From Mycolicibacterium peregrinum (GTDB taxonomy: Bacteria > Actinomycetota > Actinomycetes > Mycobacteriales > Mycobacteriaceae): a stretch of 64,000 nucleotides of DNA. Of this stretch, positions 1 to 7,768 are shown in pieces. Under the pieces are notes generated by a model that was not told the DNA's origin, searched no databases, and was given only the letters and a program-made list of their open reading frames with translations. Position numbers and translations under genes: made by a program. Location: the NCBI RefSeq assembly GCF_001665625.1, contig NZ_LZSY01000171.1, positions 1 to 64,000 on the forward strand, read 5' to 3'. Each line of letters opens with the position of its first letter. Positions within the stretch are counted from its first letter, which is position 1.

Positions 1-161
1 CACATGATCTTGGCGATCCAGGCGTTGTAGTCCCGCTGCCCGTAGATACCGAAGGTGTGCAGCTCATTGGCGAAATCGGTGTCCGGATCGGCCGAGGCCG
101 GTGCCGCGACGGCGAGACCGGTTGCGGCGCAGATCGACAGGGCAATGATCAGGCGTTTCAT
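1..161 (-). CDS. DUF732-family secreted protein (3' end cut off by the window)
   Basis: The start codon and the first 53 residues are visible; the gene runs off the left edge. The protein opens with a signal peptide (MKRLIIALSICAATGLAVAA, then PASA), with likely cleavage just before DPDTDF. The following part, with an acidic DxDF segment, FANELHTFGIYG and AWIAKIM, looks like the start of a DUF732 domain, a small exported actinobacterial domain of unknown function. Its ATG overlaps the stop of the mmpL gene (TGATG), so it is probably the third gene of the mmpS-mmpL operon and translationally coupled to it. An exported DUF732 protein beside an RND-type exporter suggests an envelope role, but that is inference. 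Confidence 0.7.
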   Translation of the reverse strand, partial: MKRLIIALSICAATGLAVAAPASADPDTDFANELHTFGIYGQRDYNAWIAKIM

Positions 162-3079
162 CAGGCCAGGGCCTCCTCGGGGTCTCGTTGGACGGGCTTC
201 GGCCACGGTTGTGGCAGCGGACGCTGACGGACCCGCTGAGGCCACCAGAACCAGCGCCCGAGCAACGTGGCGATGGACGGTGTCATCAGCGACCGAACCA
301 CAAGCGTGTCGAACAGCAAGCCTAAGCCGATCGTCGTTCCGACCTGACCGATAACGATCAAACTGCTTACCGCCATCGATCCCATGGTGAAGGCGAAGAC
401 CAGGCCCGCGGAGGTCACCACGGCGCCGGTTCCGACCATGGCCCGGATGATTCCGGTCTTCAGCCCGGCGTGGATTTCCTCCTTTATTCGTGAGACGAGC
501 AGGAGGTTGTAGTCCGCGCCGACGGCCAGCAGGACGATGACCGACATCGGCATCACCATCCAGTGCAGGGGGATACCCACGATGTGTTGCCAGAGCAGTA
601 CCGACAGGCCGAAGGCCGAGGCAAGGCTGAGCACCACCGTGCCCACGATCACCGCGGAAGCCACCACGGCGCGGGTGAGCACCAACATGATGATGAAGAT
701 CAGGATCAGTGCCGCTGCGGCAACGATGATCAGGTCGTAGTCGGCACCCTTCTGCATGTCGTAGTACGTCGCCGAGCTGCCGCCGAGGTAGATCTTGGCC
801 CCCTCGAACGGTGTGCCCTTGATGGCGTCGGTCGCCGCGACCTTCATCGGTTCGATGCGTGCGGTGCCTTCCGGAGTCAGCGGATCACCCTGGTGAATGA
901 TGGTGAACCGCACCGCATGTCCGTCAGGCGACATGAACAGCTTGAGGCCCCGCTGGAAGTCGGCGGTATCGAACGCCTCCGGCGGCAGGTAGAACGAATC
1001 GTCGTTCTTGGCCGTGTCGAACGCTTCGCTCATGGCGGTGGCGGTGTTCTGCATCGCCATCGTCTGATCCTGTTGGGCCTTCTGCACCTGATACTGGTTC
1101 AGCAGCATCTGCTTCTGATGCTTCATCGACTGGATCTGCCGTGGCATCGTGGCGACCATCTTGGGCATCAGGTCGGCCATGCGCTGCATCTCGGGAACCA
1201 GGTCCTGGAAGTCGTCGGACATCGTGTTGATGCCGTCGAGGGCGTCGAAGATGGACCGGATGGACCAGCACATCGGGATGTCGAAGCAGTGCGGTTCCCA
1301 GTACAGGTAGTTGCGCAGCGGCCGGAACTGGTCGTCGAAGTCAGCCAGGTGATCCCGGACGTCGTTCATGTCGCCCGACGTCGTCTTCATCTTGTCGGCC
1401 ATGCGCTGTGACACCGCAGCGAGATCCGTCTGGATGCTCATCATCTCGGTCATGGCGTCGATGCTGGTCTGCAGATCCTCAGCTTGATCGAGGATGTTCT
1501 GCAGGTTGGTCTGCGCGTAGTCGTTGTTCATCAGCTGGGTCGTACCGCTCTGGCCCAGCGTGTACGGGATCGTCGAGTGCTTGATCGGATCGCCGTCGGG
1601 ACGGGTGATGGTCTGTACCTGGGCGATGCCGTGCACGTTCTTGAGGGCCTTGGCGATCTTGTCGATGACCAGGAAATCGGCCGGGTTCCGCAGATCGCGG
1701 TCGGACTCGATCATCATCAGGTCCGGGTTCATCTTCGCCTGCGAGAAGTGCCGGAACGCAGCGTCGTATCCGACGTTCGTCCCCACGTCCTTGGGCAGGA
1801 AGATGCGGTCGTTGTAGGTGGTGTGGTAGCCGGGCAGGGCGAGCAGACCGACCAATGCGGCGACGATGGCGCACACCAGGATCGCACCCGGCCAACGGAC
1901 GGTGGCGGTGCCGACCCGGTGCCACCCGCGGGACTTCGAATGCCGCTTGGGCTCAAGGATCTTGCCGAACCGGCTGGCCACCGAGATGACGGCCGGTCCC
2001 AGGGTCAGTGCCATGGCGACCACCATCGTCATTCCGATCGCCAGTGGAATGCCCATGGTCTGGAAGTACGGCAGGCGGGTGAAGTGCAGGCAGAACGTGG
2101 CACCGGCGATGGTCAGACCCGACGCGAGCACGACATGGGCCGTGCCGTGGAACATGTCGTAGTAGGCCGCTTCCTTGTCCTCGCCGGCTCTTCGTGCTTC
2201 CTGATATCGGCCGATCAGGAAGATCGCGTAGTCGGTGGCCGCGGCGATGGCCAAGGTCACCAGCATGTTGGTCGCGAACGTCGTGAGACCGAAGAAGTTG
2301 TTATAGCCCAGAAGTGCGACAAGTCCACGTGCGCCGGACAATTCGAGCACGACCATCAACAGCACGATCAGCGTGGTGATGATCGATCGGTAGACGCCCA
2401 GCAGCATCACGGCGATGACACCGAAGGTGACGAGCTCGATCAGCTCCATGCTCTCGTCGCCGACGATGTTCTGGTCGGTGCTGGAGGCCGCCGATCCGGT
2501 GACGTACGCCTTCACGCCGTCAGGCGCGGGGCTGTCGGTGGCGATGCGCCGCACTGCCTCGACCGACTCGTTGGCCAGCGTCTCGCCCTGGTCGCCGGCG
2601 ATGTAGACCTGCACGTAGGCGGCCTTGCCGTCGCGGCTCTGGGCGCCCTTGGCGGTCAGGGTGTCACCCCAGAAGTCCTGCACATGCTGCACGTGGGTGG
2701 TGTCCGCGCGCAGGTCACGAACCATCTGGTCGTAGAACACGTGCGCTTCGAGGCCCAGTGGCTTGTCGCCTTCGAGCACGACCATCACCGAACTGCTGGT
2801 GTCGTACTCCTGGAACTTCTTGCCGACTTCTTTGATGGCGATCATCGACGGTGCGTCGTTGGGGCTCATCGACACCGCGCGCATCTTGCCGACGACCTCG
2901 AGTTGCGGCACGACGGTGTTGAGCAGTGCGACGATCACGATCCAGATCAGGATGATCGGCAGGGCGAAGGCCCGGATGAATCGCGGGAGCATCGGGTGCG
3001 GAGGTGCCGCATGGCGTCCCGTTGGGATGGCGTCGGTCGGGGTGTCGTCGGTCTGGGTTTCTTCCGTGTGGCTGCTCAT
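161..3079 (-). CDS. MmpL-family RND transporter
   Basis: This 972-residue protein has the usual MmpL length and layout: an N-terminal membrane helix near residues 38-58, a large periplasmic domain, a helix bundle, a second periplasmic domain rich in Met and Gln that includes a coiled-coil-like stretch, and a second helix bundle. The two Asp-Tyr pairs thought to carry protons in MmpL proteins are present: ATDYAIFLIGRY near residue 285 and GADYNLLLVSRI near residue 856. MmpL proteins export lipids, siderophores or drugs across the inner membrane using proton-motive force. The start overlaps the mmpS stop by an ATGA junction, the classic MmpS-MmpL pairing. A divergent TetR gene suggests regulated expression. 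The substrate cannot be read from the sequence. Confidence 0.95.
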   Translation of the reverse strand: MSSHTEETQTDDTPTDAIPTGRHAAPPHPMLPRFIRAFALPIILIWIVIVALLNTVVPQLEVVGKMRAVSMSPNDAPSMIAIKEVGKKFQEYDTSSSVMVVLEGDKPLGLEAHVFYDQMVRDLRADTTHVQHVQDFWGDTLTAKGAQSRDGKAAYVQVYIAGDQGETLANESVEAVRRIATDSPAPDGVKAYVTGSAASSTDQNIVGDESMELIELVTFGVIAVMLLGVYRSIITTLIVLLMVVLELSGARGLVALLGYNNFFGLTTFATNMLVTLAIAAATDYAIFLIGRYQEARRAGEDKEAAYYDMFHGTAHVVLASGLTIAGATFCLHFTRLPYFQTMGIPLAIGMTMVVAMALTLGPAVISVASRFGKILEPKRHSKSRGWHRVGTATVRWPGAILVCAIVAALVGLLALPGYHTTYNDRIFLPKDVGTNVGYDAAFRHFSQAKMNPDLMMIESDRDLRNPADFLVIDKIAKALKNVHGIAQVQTITRPDGDPIKHSTIPYTLGQSGTTQLMNNDYAQTNLQNILDQAEDLQTSIDAMTEMMSIQTDLAAVSQRMADKMKTTSGDMNDVRDHLADFDDQFRPLRNYLYWEPHCFDIPMCWSIRSIFDALDGINTMSDDFQDLVPEMQRMADLMPKMVATMPRQIQSMKHQKQMLLNQYQVQKAQQDQTMAMQNTATAMSEAFDTAKNDDSFYLPPEAFDTADFQRGLKLFMSPDGHAVRFTIIHQGDPLTPEGTARIEPMKVAATDAIKGTPFEGAKIYLGGSSATYYDMQKGADYDLIIVAAAALILIFIIMLVLTRAVVASAVIVGTVVLSLASAFGLSVLLWQHIVGIPLHWMVMPMSVIVLLAVGADYNLLLVSRIKEEIHAGLKTGIIRAMVGTGAVVTSAGLVFAFTMGSMAVSSLIVIGQVGTTIGLGLLFDTLVVRSLMTPSIATLLGRWFWWPQRVRQRPLPQPWPKPVQRDPEEALA

Positions 3080-3501
3080 GCTGCCTTCACAAAGCAGAAG
3101 GTTTGTGCGTTCAATCCAGTAGCCGTTCTCTCTTCTTTGACCTCGTCATCGACGGTGACTCGGCAACTGATGCTGCTTCCGTCGCCTTGCGCCATGATGT
3201 TGGGTTGCACCGACGGCAATGTGGTTTGCAGGGTCAAAGACCATGGCAGCGGCACGGTTCCGGTGCGCTGGGGTTTGCCTTCGAGGTCCATGTAGTTGAT
3301 GACGGCGGTGCCGCCCGTTCCGAAGATCTCGTACTTCACGAACTTGGGGTTGAAGTCTTCGGCGTTGTCCGAGGTGGTGTCGGTGATGATCACCGGATGT
3401 GCGCCGAAGACCTTGCGGACGTTCATCACGATCAGCACGCCGGCCCCCATCGCGATGACGATCAGTACGGGGAGCCAGATTCGGCGGATGGCCTTCAGCA
3501 T
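3076..3501 (-). CDS. MmpS-family accessory membrane protein
   Basis: The protein has 141 residues with a single membrane helix near the N-terminus (roughly residues 9-27) followed by an extracytoplasmic beta-rich domain. The segments YEIFGTGGTAVINYMDLEG and VTVDDEV are typical of MmpS, and a pair of cysteines occurs in the second half. MmpS proteins are periplasmic partners of MmpL exporters. The stop overlaps the mmpL start (ATGA). The ATG at 3501 lacks a clear Shine-Dalgarno sequence. It sits inside the last codons of a short leader ORF that does have one, so mmpS may depend on translational coupling to that leader. Confidence 0.9.
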   Translation of the reverse strand: MLKAIRRIWLPVLIVIAMGAGVLIVMNVRKVFGAHPVIITDTTSDNAEDFNPKFVKYEIFGTGGTAVINYMDLEGKPQRTGTVPLPWSLTLQTTLPSVQPNIMAQGDGSSISCRVTVDDEVKEERTATGLNAQTFCFVKAA

Positions 3502-3554
3502 CGCGGCGGCCCCGAGAGGAGGCCCGCGGCGGGCGTTTCGATGACAGGTGTCAC
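3495..3554 (-). CDS. Putative 19-codon leader ORF overlapping the mmpS start
   Basis: On the minus strand a GGGAGG motif (3562-3567) lies 7 nt before a GTG at 3552-3554. This opens a 19-codon frame, MTPVIETPAAGLLSGPPRC, that stops at 3495-3497. The stop lies inside the first codons of mmpS (ATGCTGA), in a different frame. This is the only good ribosome binding site near mmpS. The arrangement fits either a leader peptide that couples translation to mmpS or an N-terminal extension of mmpS broken by a frameshift. The proline- and glycine-rich peptide resembles no family I know. Confidence 0.45.
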   Translation of the reverse strand: MTPVIETPAAGLLSGPPRC

Positions 3555-3639
3555 TGGTGGGCCTCCCGACGTTTTCGATGCGATCGCGACAACCCTGCTG
3601 TTAGGCGTCCTACGCACTTCGAGGCGTAAAGTTATCCGA

Positions 3640-3666
3640 ATAAGTGGATAGGATCAATCCACTTAT
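3640..3666. promoter_or_regulatory. Perfect inverted repeat, candidate TetR operator
   Basis: ATAAGTGGAT and ATCCACTTAT form perfect 10-bp arms separated by 7 bp. The site lies between the divergent mmpS and TetR genes, 27 bp before the TetR start codon. A further TATCC half-site overlaps at 3633-3637. Position, length and symmetry fit a dimeric or double-dimeric TetR operator controlling both directions. That the neighbouring TetR protein binds here is inference. Confidence 0.6.
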
Positions 3667-3693
3667 GACGCCGCTCACTTTGGACAGAGAGAT

Positions 3694-4356
3694 ATGACCG
3701 AGGAAACAAGACCCGTGCTGCGCAAGGACGCAGAGCGCAACCGTCAGCGGGTGCTTGACGCTGCGAGGGAGCTGTTTGCCGAGAAAGGTCTTGAGGCGAC
3801 GCTCAACGATGTGGCGCGCTACGCCAATGTCGGGGTGGGCACGGTGTACCGACGGTTCGCGACGAAGGAAGAGCTCATCGCGGCCATCTTCGTCGACGGT
3901 ATGGAGCAGCTCACTGCGCTGGCAGAATCTGCGCTGCAACAAGAAGATTCGTGGCAGGGATTCGCCTGGTACGTCGAGAAGATGTGCGAGATCACGGCGA
4001 CTGACCGGGGATTGCGGGAAATCGCGTTCAGCAAGTCCTATGGGTGCGACCGGGTCAAGGCCTGCCAGGAGCAGCTCGTCCCGGTGTTGACCAAACTGGT
4101 CGAGCGGGCCCAGCGTGACGGTTATCTACGTCCGGAGCTGTCGTCCACGGACATGCCGATCTTCGGGCTTCTGGCCGGCACGGTCAGCGAATTCGCCGGC
4201 AATGTCGATGCCGAACTGTGGCGTCGCTATGTGGCCATCCTCCTGGACGGCATGCGCTACCACGCCGGCCAATCGTGCATTCCGGTGAAGGCGCTCGACA
4301 GCGATGAGCTCGACACCGCGATGCAGTCTTGGGAGCCGGCTGGGCCGCCGCGCTGA
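3694..4356 (+). CDS. TetR-family transcriptional regulator
   Basis: The protein has 220 residues. Its N-terminal domain (residues 10-60) contains the TetR helix-turn-helix, recognisable in TLNDVARYANVGVGTVYRRF followed by KEELIAAI. The C-terminal two thirds are the usual helical ligand-binding and dimerisation part with no distinctive motif. It is divergent from mmpS-mmpL across a region with a strong palindrome, the common layout for a local repressor of an efflux operon. The effector is unknown. Confidence 0.93.
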   Translation: MTEETRPVLRKDAERNRQRVLDAARELFAEKGLEATLNDVARYANVGVGTVYRRFATKEELIAAIFVDGMEQLTALAESALQQEDSWQGFAWYVEKMCEITATDRGLREIAFSKSYGCDRVKACQEQLVPVLTKLVERAQRDGYLRPELSSTDMPIFGLLAGTVSEFAGNVDAELWRRYVAILLDGMRYHAGQSCIPVKALDSDELDTAMQSWEPAGPPR

Positions 4357-4408
4357 CCGACACGATGTCGGGACGTTTCGGAAATGCCTGTGCGGGCACA
4401 ATATCGAC

Positions 4409-5269
4409 GTGGCTATCTACGATGATTCGGACGCTGGTACAGGACAACTGTTTTGCGGGGTCGAGCTGGCCCGCCGCATCGAGAAAGCCGAGTCGGACCT
4501 GATCGTCGCGGCAACCCGGTCGGCGGGCGACCGTGGTGCCGACGGGTTGGTGCTGCCGGTCGCCGGCGGATTCGCCTGTTTCGCCGAGGCTGAGTCGCCG
4601 ATGAACAAGTTGGTCGGCCTCGGCTTCGACGGCGTGCCCGACGAGGCCGTGCTGGGCGAGATCGAACGGGCCTTCGCGGCCAGGGGCAGCGAAACCCGGG
4701 TCGAACTGTCCAATCTCGCCGATCCCGAGATCACCGCGCTGTTGTCCGGCCGCGGCTATCGCCTCGCCGAGTTCGAGAACGTCCTCGGCCGCCCGATCGC
4801 CGTCGAGGCCCCGTTGGCGACGGAGGTGGACGTGCGCCGGGCCGACGATCTCACCGCGTGGGTGAACGTCGTGGTGGAGGGCTTCGCTCATCCGGACGGG
4901 GAAGGCCCGGTCAGCCATGAGCAGTTCCCTGCTGACATCATCGAGAGGGCCGAACGGGACATGGAAAAGGCCGGGGCCACAGCGTATATCGCGTTGTATG
5001 GCGGAGCGGTCGCCGGCGGCGGGATGATGCGGCTGAGCGGCGGGATCGCTCAGCTGGCCGGAGCCGCGACCGCGCCGGCCTACCGGCGCCGCGGGGTGCA
5101 GGCCGCGCTGCTGGCGGCGCGGCTGGCCGAGGCCGCCGACGCCGGATGCGAGATCGCCGTGGTGACGACGGCTCCCGGCTCGAAGTCACAGCAGAACGTG
5201 CAGCGTCGAGGATTCCAGCTGCTGTACACGCGGGCGATCCTGGTGAAACCGGTTGCGGCGGTTCAGTAG
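4409..5269 (+). CDS. GNAT-family N-acetyltransferase
   Basis: The protein has 286 residues. The acetyl-CoA binding signature is in the C-terminal half: an APAYRRRGVQAALLAARL segment matching the R/Q-x-x-G-x-G/A loop, followed by a strand (CEIAVVTT) and a late QRRGFQLLY segment. The N-terminal half resembles the first domain of tandem-GNAT proteins but is degenerate. The open frame extends upstream over the end of the TetR gene. I chose the GTG at 4409 because it gives a natural N-terminus and a CACAAT hexamer lies 6 nt before it, consistent with a leaderless transcript. The 3' end overlaps the convergent PPOX gene by 7 bp. The acceptor substrate is unknown. Confidence 0.85.
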   Translation: MAIYDDSDAGTGQLFCGVELARRIEKAESDLIVAATRSAGDRGADGLVLPVAGGFACFAEAESPMNKLVGLGFDGVPDEAVLGEIERAFAARGSETRVELSNLADPEITALLSGRGYRLAEFENVLGRPIAVEAPLATEVDVRRADDLTAWVNVVVEGFAHPDGEGPVSHEQFPADIIERAERDMEKAGATAYIALYGGAVAGGGMMRLSGGIAQLAGAATAPAYRRRGVQAALLAARLAEAADAGCEIAVVTTAPGSKSQQNVQRRGFQLLYTRAILVKPVAAVQ

Positions 5270-5877
5270 AGCATCTTGCGCAGGTTGTCCTCGCGGTAAT
5301 ACGCGTCGAGTTCCTGTTGGGTCTGGTCGGGTTTGAAGGCCTTGGCCATCTGCGCCACCGAGGGCACCGCCGTCGGATTCCAGCTCTCGGGTTTCCAGGC
5401 GTCGGAGCGCAGAAACGCCTTCGGGCAGTGGAAGAACACCTCTTCGATGTCGATTTCCAGAGCCAGGATCGGCCGCTTGCCGTCCACCACCATGGCATCG
5501 AAATAATCGGCGTCCGAAAGGATCCGGGCGGAGCCGTTGATTCGCAGGGTGTCGCCGCGGCCGGGGATGACGAACACCGTGCCCACGTGCGGCCGTTGCA
5601 GGACATTGAGAAAGCCGTCGACGCGCCGGTTGCCTGGCCGTTCCGGGATCGCGATCGTGGTGTCGTCGATGATCTGGACGAAACCAGGCGGGTCGCCCTT
5701 CGGGGACACGTCGACGCGCCCGTGCGCATCGGTGGTCGCCACGAAACCCAGGGGTGACTGCTTGAGCCAGCCCTGCTGCGCTTCGGACAGGCGGTCGGTC
5801 ACCTTCTTTGCGACGGCTGGGGTGGGTTGCCCGACGATGGCGCGCAGCTCGTCCGCGGAGGTCACTTCTCGGCGCAT
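5263..5877 (-). CDS. Pyridoxamine 5'-phosphate oxidase-family (PPOX) protein
   Basis: The protein has 204 residues with the split-barrel flavin-binding fold. Landmarks are LGFVATTDAHGRVDVSPKGD near residues 43-62, typical of the FMN-binding strand of this family, then FLNVLQRPHVGTVFVIPGRG and LRINGSARI. Members use FMN, F420 or heme and many have no known substrate. Although the open frame continues upstream, the ATG at 5877 starts at the conserved N-terminus. The end overlaps the convergent acetyltransferase gene. There is a 130-bp gap to menE upstream on the same strand, so it may have its own promoter. Confidence 0.85.
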   Translation of the reverse strand: MRREVTSADELRAIVGQPTPAVAKKVTDRLSEAQQGWLKQSPLGFVATTDAHGRVDVSPKGDPPGFVQIIDDTTIAIPERPGNRRVDGFLNVLQRPHVGTVFVIPGRGDTLRINGSARILSDADYFDAMVVDGKRPILALEIDIEEVFFHCPKAFLRSDAWKPESWNPTAVPSVAQMAKAFKPDQTQQELDAYYREDNLRKMLY

Positions 5878-6007
5878 GTCTCCATCATGCCCAAGCCGAC
5901 AAGTGAAATTCCGGCTCCGTGGTTGCGGCGATGCTCCCGCGACAACAACGCAGTGGTCGTTCTCCGTGGCGGGGAACAGCCGTGGCGTTGTTTTGGGCGT
6001 CCTGCGC

Positions 6008-7099
6008 TCAGCTGTAGCGGGCCGCCAGCGCCCGGCGGTCCAGCTTGCCGATGCCGCGGCGGGGCAACTCGTCGACGATATGCACCTCGCGCGGTGCCGC
6101 GGTGGCATCCAGCGTCTGGGACACCTGGGCCCGTAACTCGGCCACGTCGGGGGCTGTCGAACCAGGAGCCAGCACCAGCGCGGCCACCACCCGCTGACCG
6201 AGCCGTTCGTCGGGCACCCCGAACACCGCGCAGTCGGCGATCGCCGGGTGGCCGGCCAGTGCCGATTCGACCAGTTGCGGCAGTACCGTCAGCCCTCCGG
6301 TGCTGACCGCGTCGTCGACCCGGCCCAAGACCCTGATCACACCCGAATCATCCACGGAACCAAGATCATCGGTGCGGAACCAGCCGGGCTCGGCGAACGG
6401 ATCGGGTGTGACCGGGTTGCGATACCCCTTGGCCACGGTGGCGCCGCCGAGCAGGATGCGGGAGTTGTCAATCCGCACCTTCACACCGTCGAGCGCCACA
6501 CCGTCGTACACGCAGCCGCCTGCGGTCTCGCTCATCCCGTAGGTGCGGACCACGTTCACCCCCGCCGCTCGGGCCCGTTCGGCCACACCGGCCGGCATCG
6601 GTCCGCCGCCGATCAGCACGGCATCGAGTCCGGCCAGCGCTTCCGCGGCGGCCGGGTCCTGAAGGGCCTTGTCCAGCTGTACCGCCACCAGCGAGGCGTA
6701 GCGGCGCCCACTCCCCAAAGCGGCTACCGCCGAGGGCAACTCGCCCGGCTCGAAGGAGGCCGGGATGGCGACGGGCGTGGTACCGGCCAGCACGCTGCGC
6801 ACCAGCACCTGCAGGCCGGCGATGTGATAGGCGGGCAGGGCCAGCAGCCACCGGCCCGCACCACCCAACCGGGCGTGGGTGGACTCGGCGCTGGATCGCA
6901 ACGCCGCCGCGGTCAGCAACGCGCCTTTGGGCTTGCCGGTGGTGCCCGAGGTCGAGATCACCAGGGCGACCTCGTCGTCGATCTCCTCGCCGGCGCGCAA
7001 AGTGGTTGTCAGCAGGGAACTCTGACGCTCGTCGTCTGCGGGCACGGGCAGGATCGCCGCCTCGCGTCCGGTCAGGACGTCATCGAGGACCGCCAGCAA
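6008..7099 (-). CDS. menE: o-Succinylbenzoate-CoA ligase (MenE)
   Basis: This is an adenylate-forming enzyme that activates o-succinylbenzoate to its CoA thioester in menaquinone synthesis. Motifs: the P-loop STSGTTGKPKGALLT near residue 50, the A8 region GWFRTDDLGSVDDSGVIRVLGR, and a C-terminal PRRGIGKLDRRAL carrying the catalytic lysine. At 363 residues it is short, like the mycobacterial MenE (Rv0542c). The start is uncertain. The only in-frame conventional start is TTG at 7097-7099, with no good ribosome binding site. The frame is open for 15 more codons to an ATA at 7142-7144 that overlaps the upstream TAG stop and follows an AGGGGG motif. It lies downstream of a DUF3349 gene, as in M. 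tuberculosis. Confidence 0.93.
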   Translation of the reverse strand: MLAVLDDVLTGREAAILPVPADDERQSSLLTTTLRAGEEIDDEVALVISTSGTTGKPKGALLTAAALRSSAESTHARLGGAGRWLLALPAYHIAGLQVLVRSVLAGTTPVAIPASFEPGELPSAVAALGSGRRYASLVAVQLDKALQDPAAAEALAGLDAVLIGGGPMPAGVAERARAAGVNVVRTYGMSETAGGCVYDGVALDGVKVRIDNSRILLGGATVAKGYRNPVTPDPFAEPGWFRTDDLGSVDDSGVIRVLGRVDDAVSTGGLTVLPQLVESALAGHPAIADCAVFGVPDERLGQRVVAALVLAPGSTAPDVAELRAQVSQTLDATAAPREVHIVDELPRRGIGKLDRRALAARYS

Positions 7100-7140
7100 C
7101 GGGCCCGTCGCAGATCCGACGGAGACGGGGCGGAGAACGG

Positions 7141-7503
7141 CTATGCCGGGCCCCCTGGCTCTTTCGGGTCGTCACCGTCGGCGCGGCCGGTCTCATCGGT
7201 GCCGACGGAATCCTCGGCATCGCGCGGATCGTCCAACGGCCAGCCCTTGGCGGCGAGTCGTTGCCGTACCCGTTCGACGTCCTCCACGCGGGGCAGCTCG
7301 TCGGTGATCTGGGTGATCAGCACGCCGATGTCGATGTGATCGAAATCACCGCGATCGATGAGATCCCGTGCGACTGCTTTGACTTCGTCGTTCGTCAGGC
7401 GCCGGGTCAGCAGCGCCAACAGCGGCACCCGGTCTGGTCCGGGCACCCCCTCGGGGTACCCGGCGTTCAGCCAGGCCGCGATCTTCGCGAGAAAAGCGTT
7501 CAC
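7141..7503 (-). CDS. DUF3349-family protein (Rv0543c-like)
   Basis: This 120-residue protein is a paralogue of the one at 9340-9648. Both share W-LNAGYPEGVP or W-LRAGYPEGVP near the N-terminus, LLALLTRRL or LLALLTRSL, and RLA-GWPL near the end. DUF3349 is a small helical actinobacterial family of unknown function. The GTG at 7503 is chosen because AGGAG lies 8 nt upstream and the conserved domain begins at once. The C-terminal 25 residues are acidic and probably disordered. The stop overlaps the possible upstream start of menE, indicating an operon. The upstream region is shared with divergent pitA. Confidence 0.85.
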   Translation of the reverse strand: MNAFLAKIAAWLNAGYPEGVPGPDRVPLLALLTRRLTNDEVKAVARDLIDRGDFDHIDIGVLITQITDELPRVEDVERVRQRLAAKGWPLDDPRDAEDSVGTDETGRADGDDPKEPGGPA

Positions 7504-7640
7504 TGTGCCTACTCCTGATGCACCCGAGCGACGTTCCACCGGACATACGAGTTTGAGTCGGAGGACCGCATTGATGTTAGTGGTGCCGGCCGACTCTGGC
7601 TCGCAGTGAACTTATAGCCCGCTCGGAGATCGGCAAACCG

Positions 7641-7660
7641 CCCCGGCGAACAAACCGGGG
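7641..7660. promoter_or_regulatory. GC-rich hairpin in the menE-operon/pitA divergent region
   Basis: CCCCGG and CCGGGG form a perfect 6-bp stem around an 8-nt loop. It lies in the 265-bp divergent intergenic region, directly next to the PHO-box-like repeat. It could be part of a regulatory structure; it is not downstream of any gene, so a terminator role is unlikely. Confidence 0.35.
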
Positions 7661-7666
7661 TGGACA

Positions 7667-7684
7667 GATGAACACTCGGTGAAC
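7667..7684 (-). promoter_or_regulatory. PHO-box-like direct repeat (candidate RegX3/PhoP-type site)
   Basis: Read on the minus strand the site is GTTCACC, GAGT, GTTCATC: two 7-bp half-sites spaced at an 11-bp period. This matches the actinobacterial PHO-box layout known from phosphate-starvation regulators. It lies about 85 bp before the start of pitA, a phosphate transporter gene, but points toward the DUF3349-menE side. That it is bound by SenX3-RegX3 is inference. Confidence 0.45.
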
Positions 7685-7768
7685 TCATTCGTAGCGTATT
7701 CGAATTCCCAGCTCAGCGAGGTGTTTCCGGCTGGTCAAAAACGCCAATGGTCCGACAGAATTACCGCC

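Noticed and set aside
1484..3295. 603-codon open frame on the plus strand opposite mmpL
   Set aside because: It is antisense to a clear MmpL gene; its residue composition (rich in His, Arg, Gly, Asp) is typical of the complement of a GC-rich gene.
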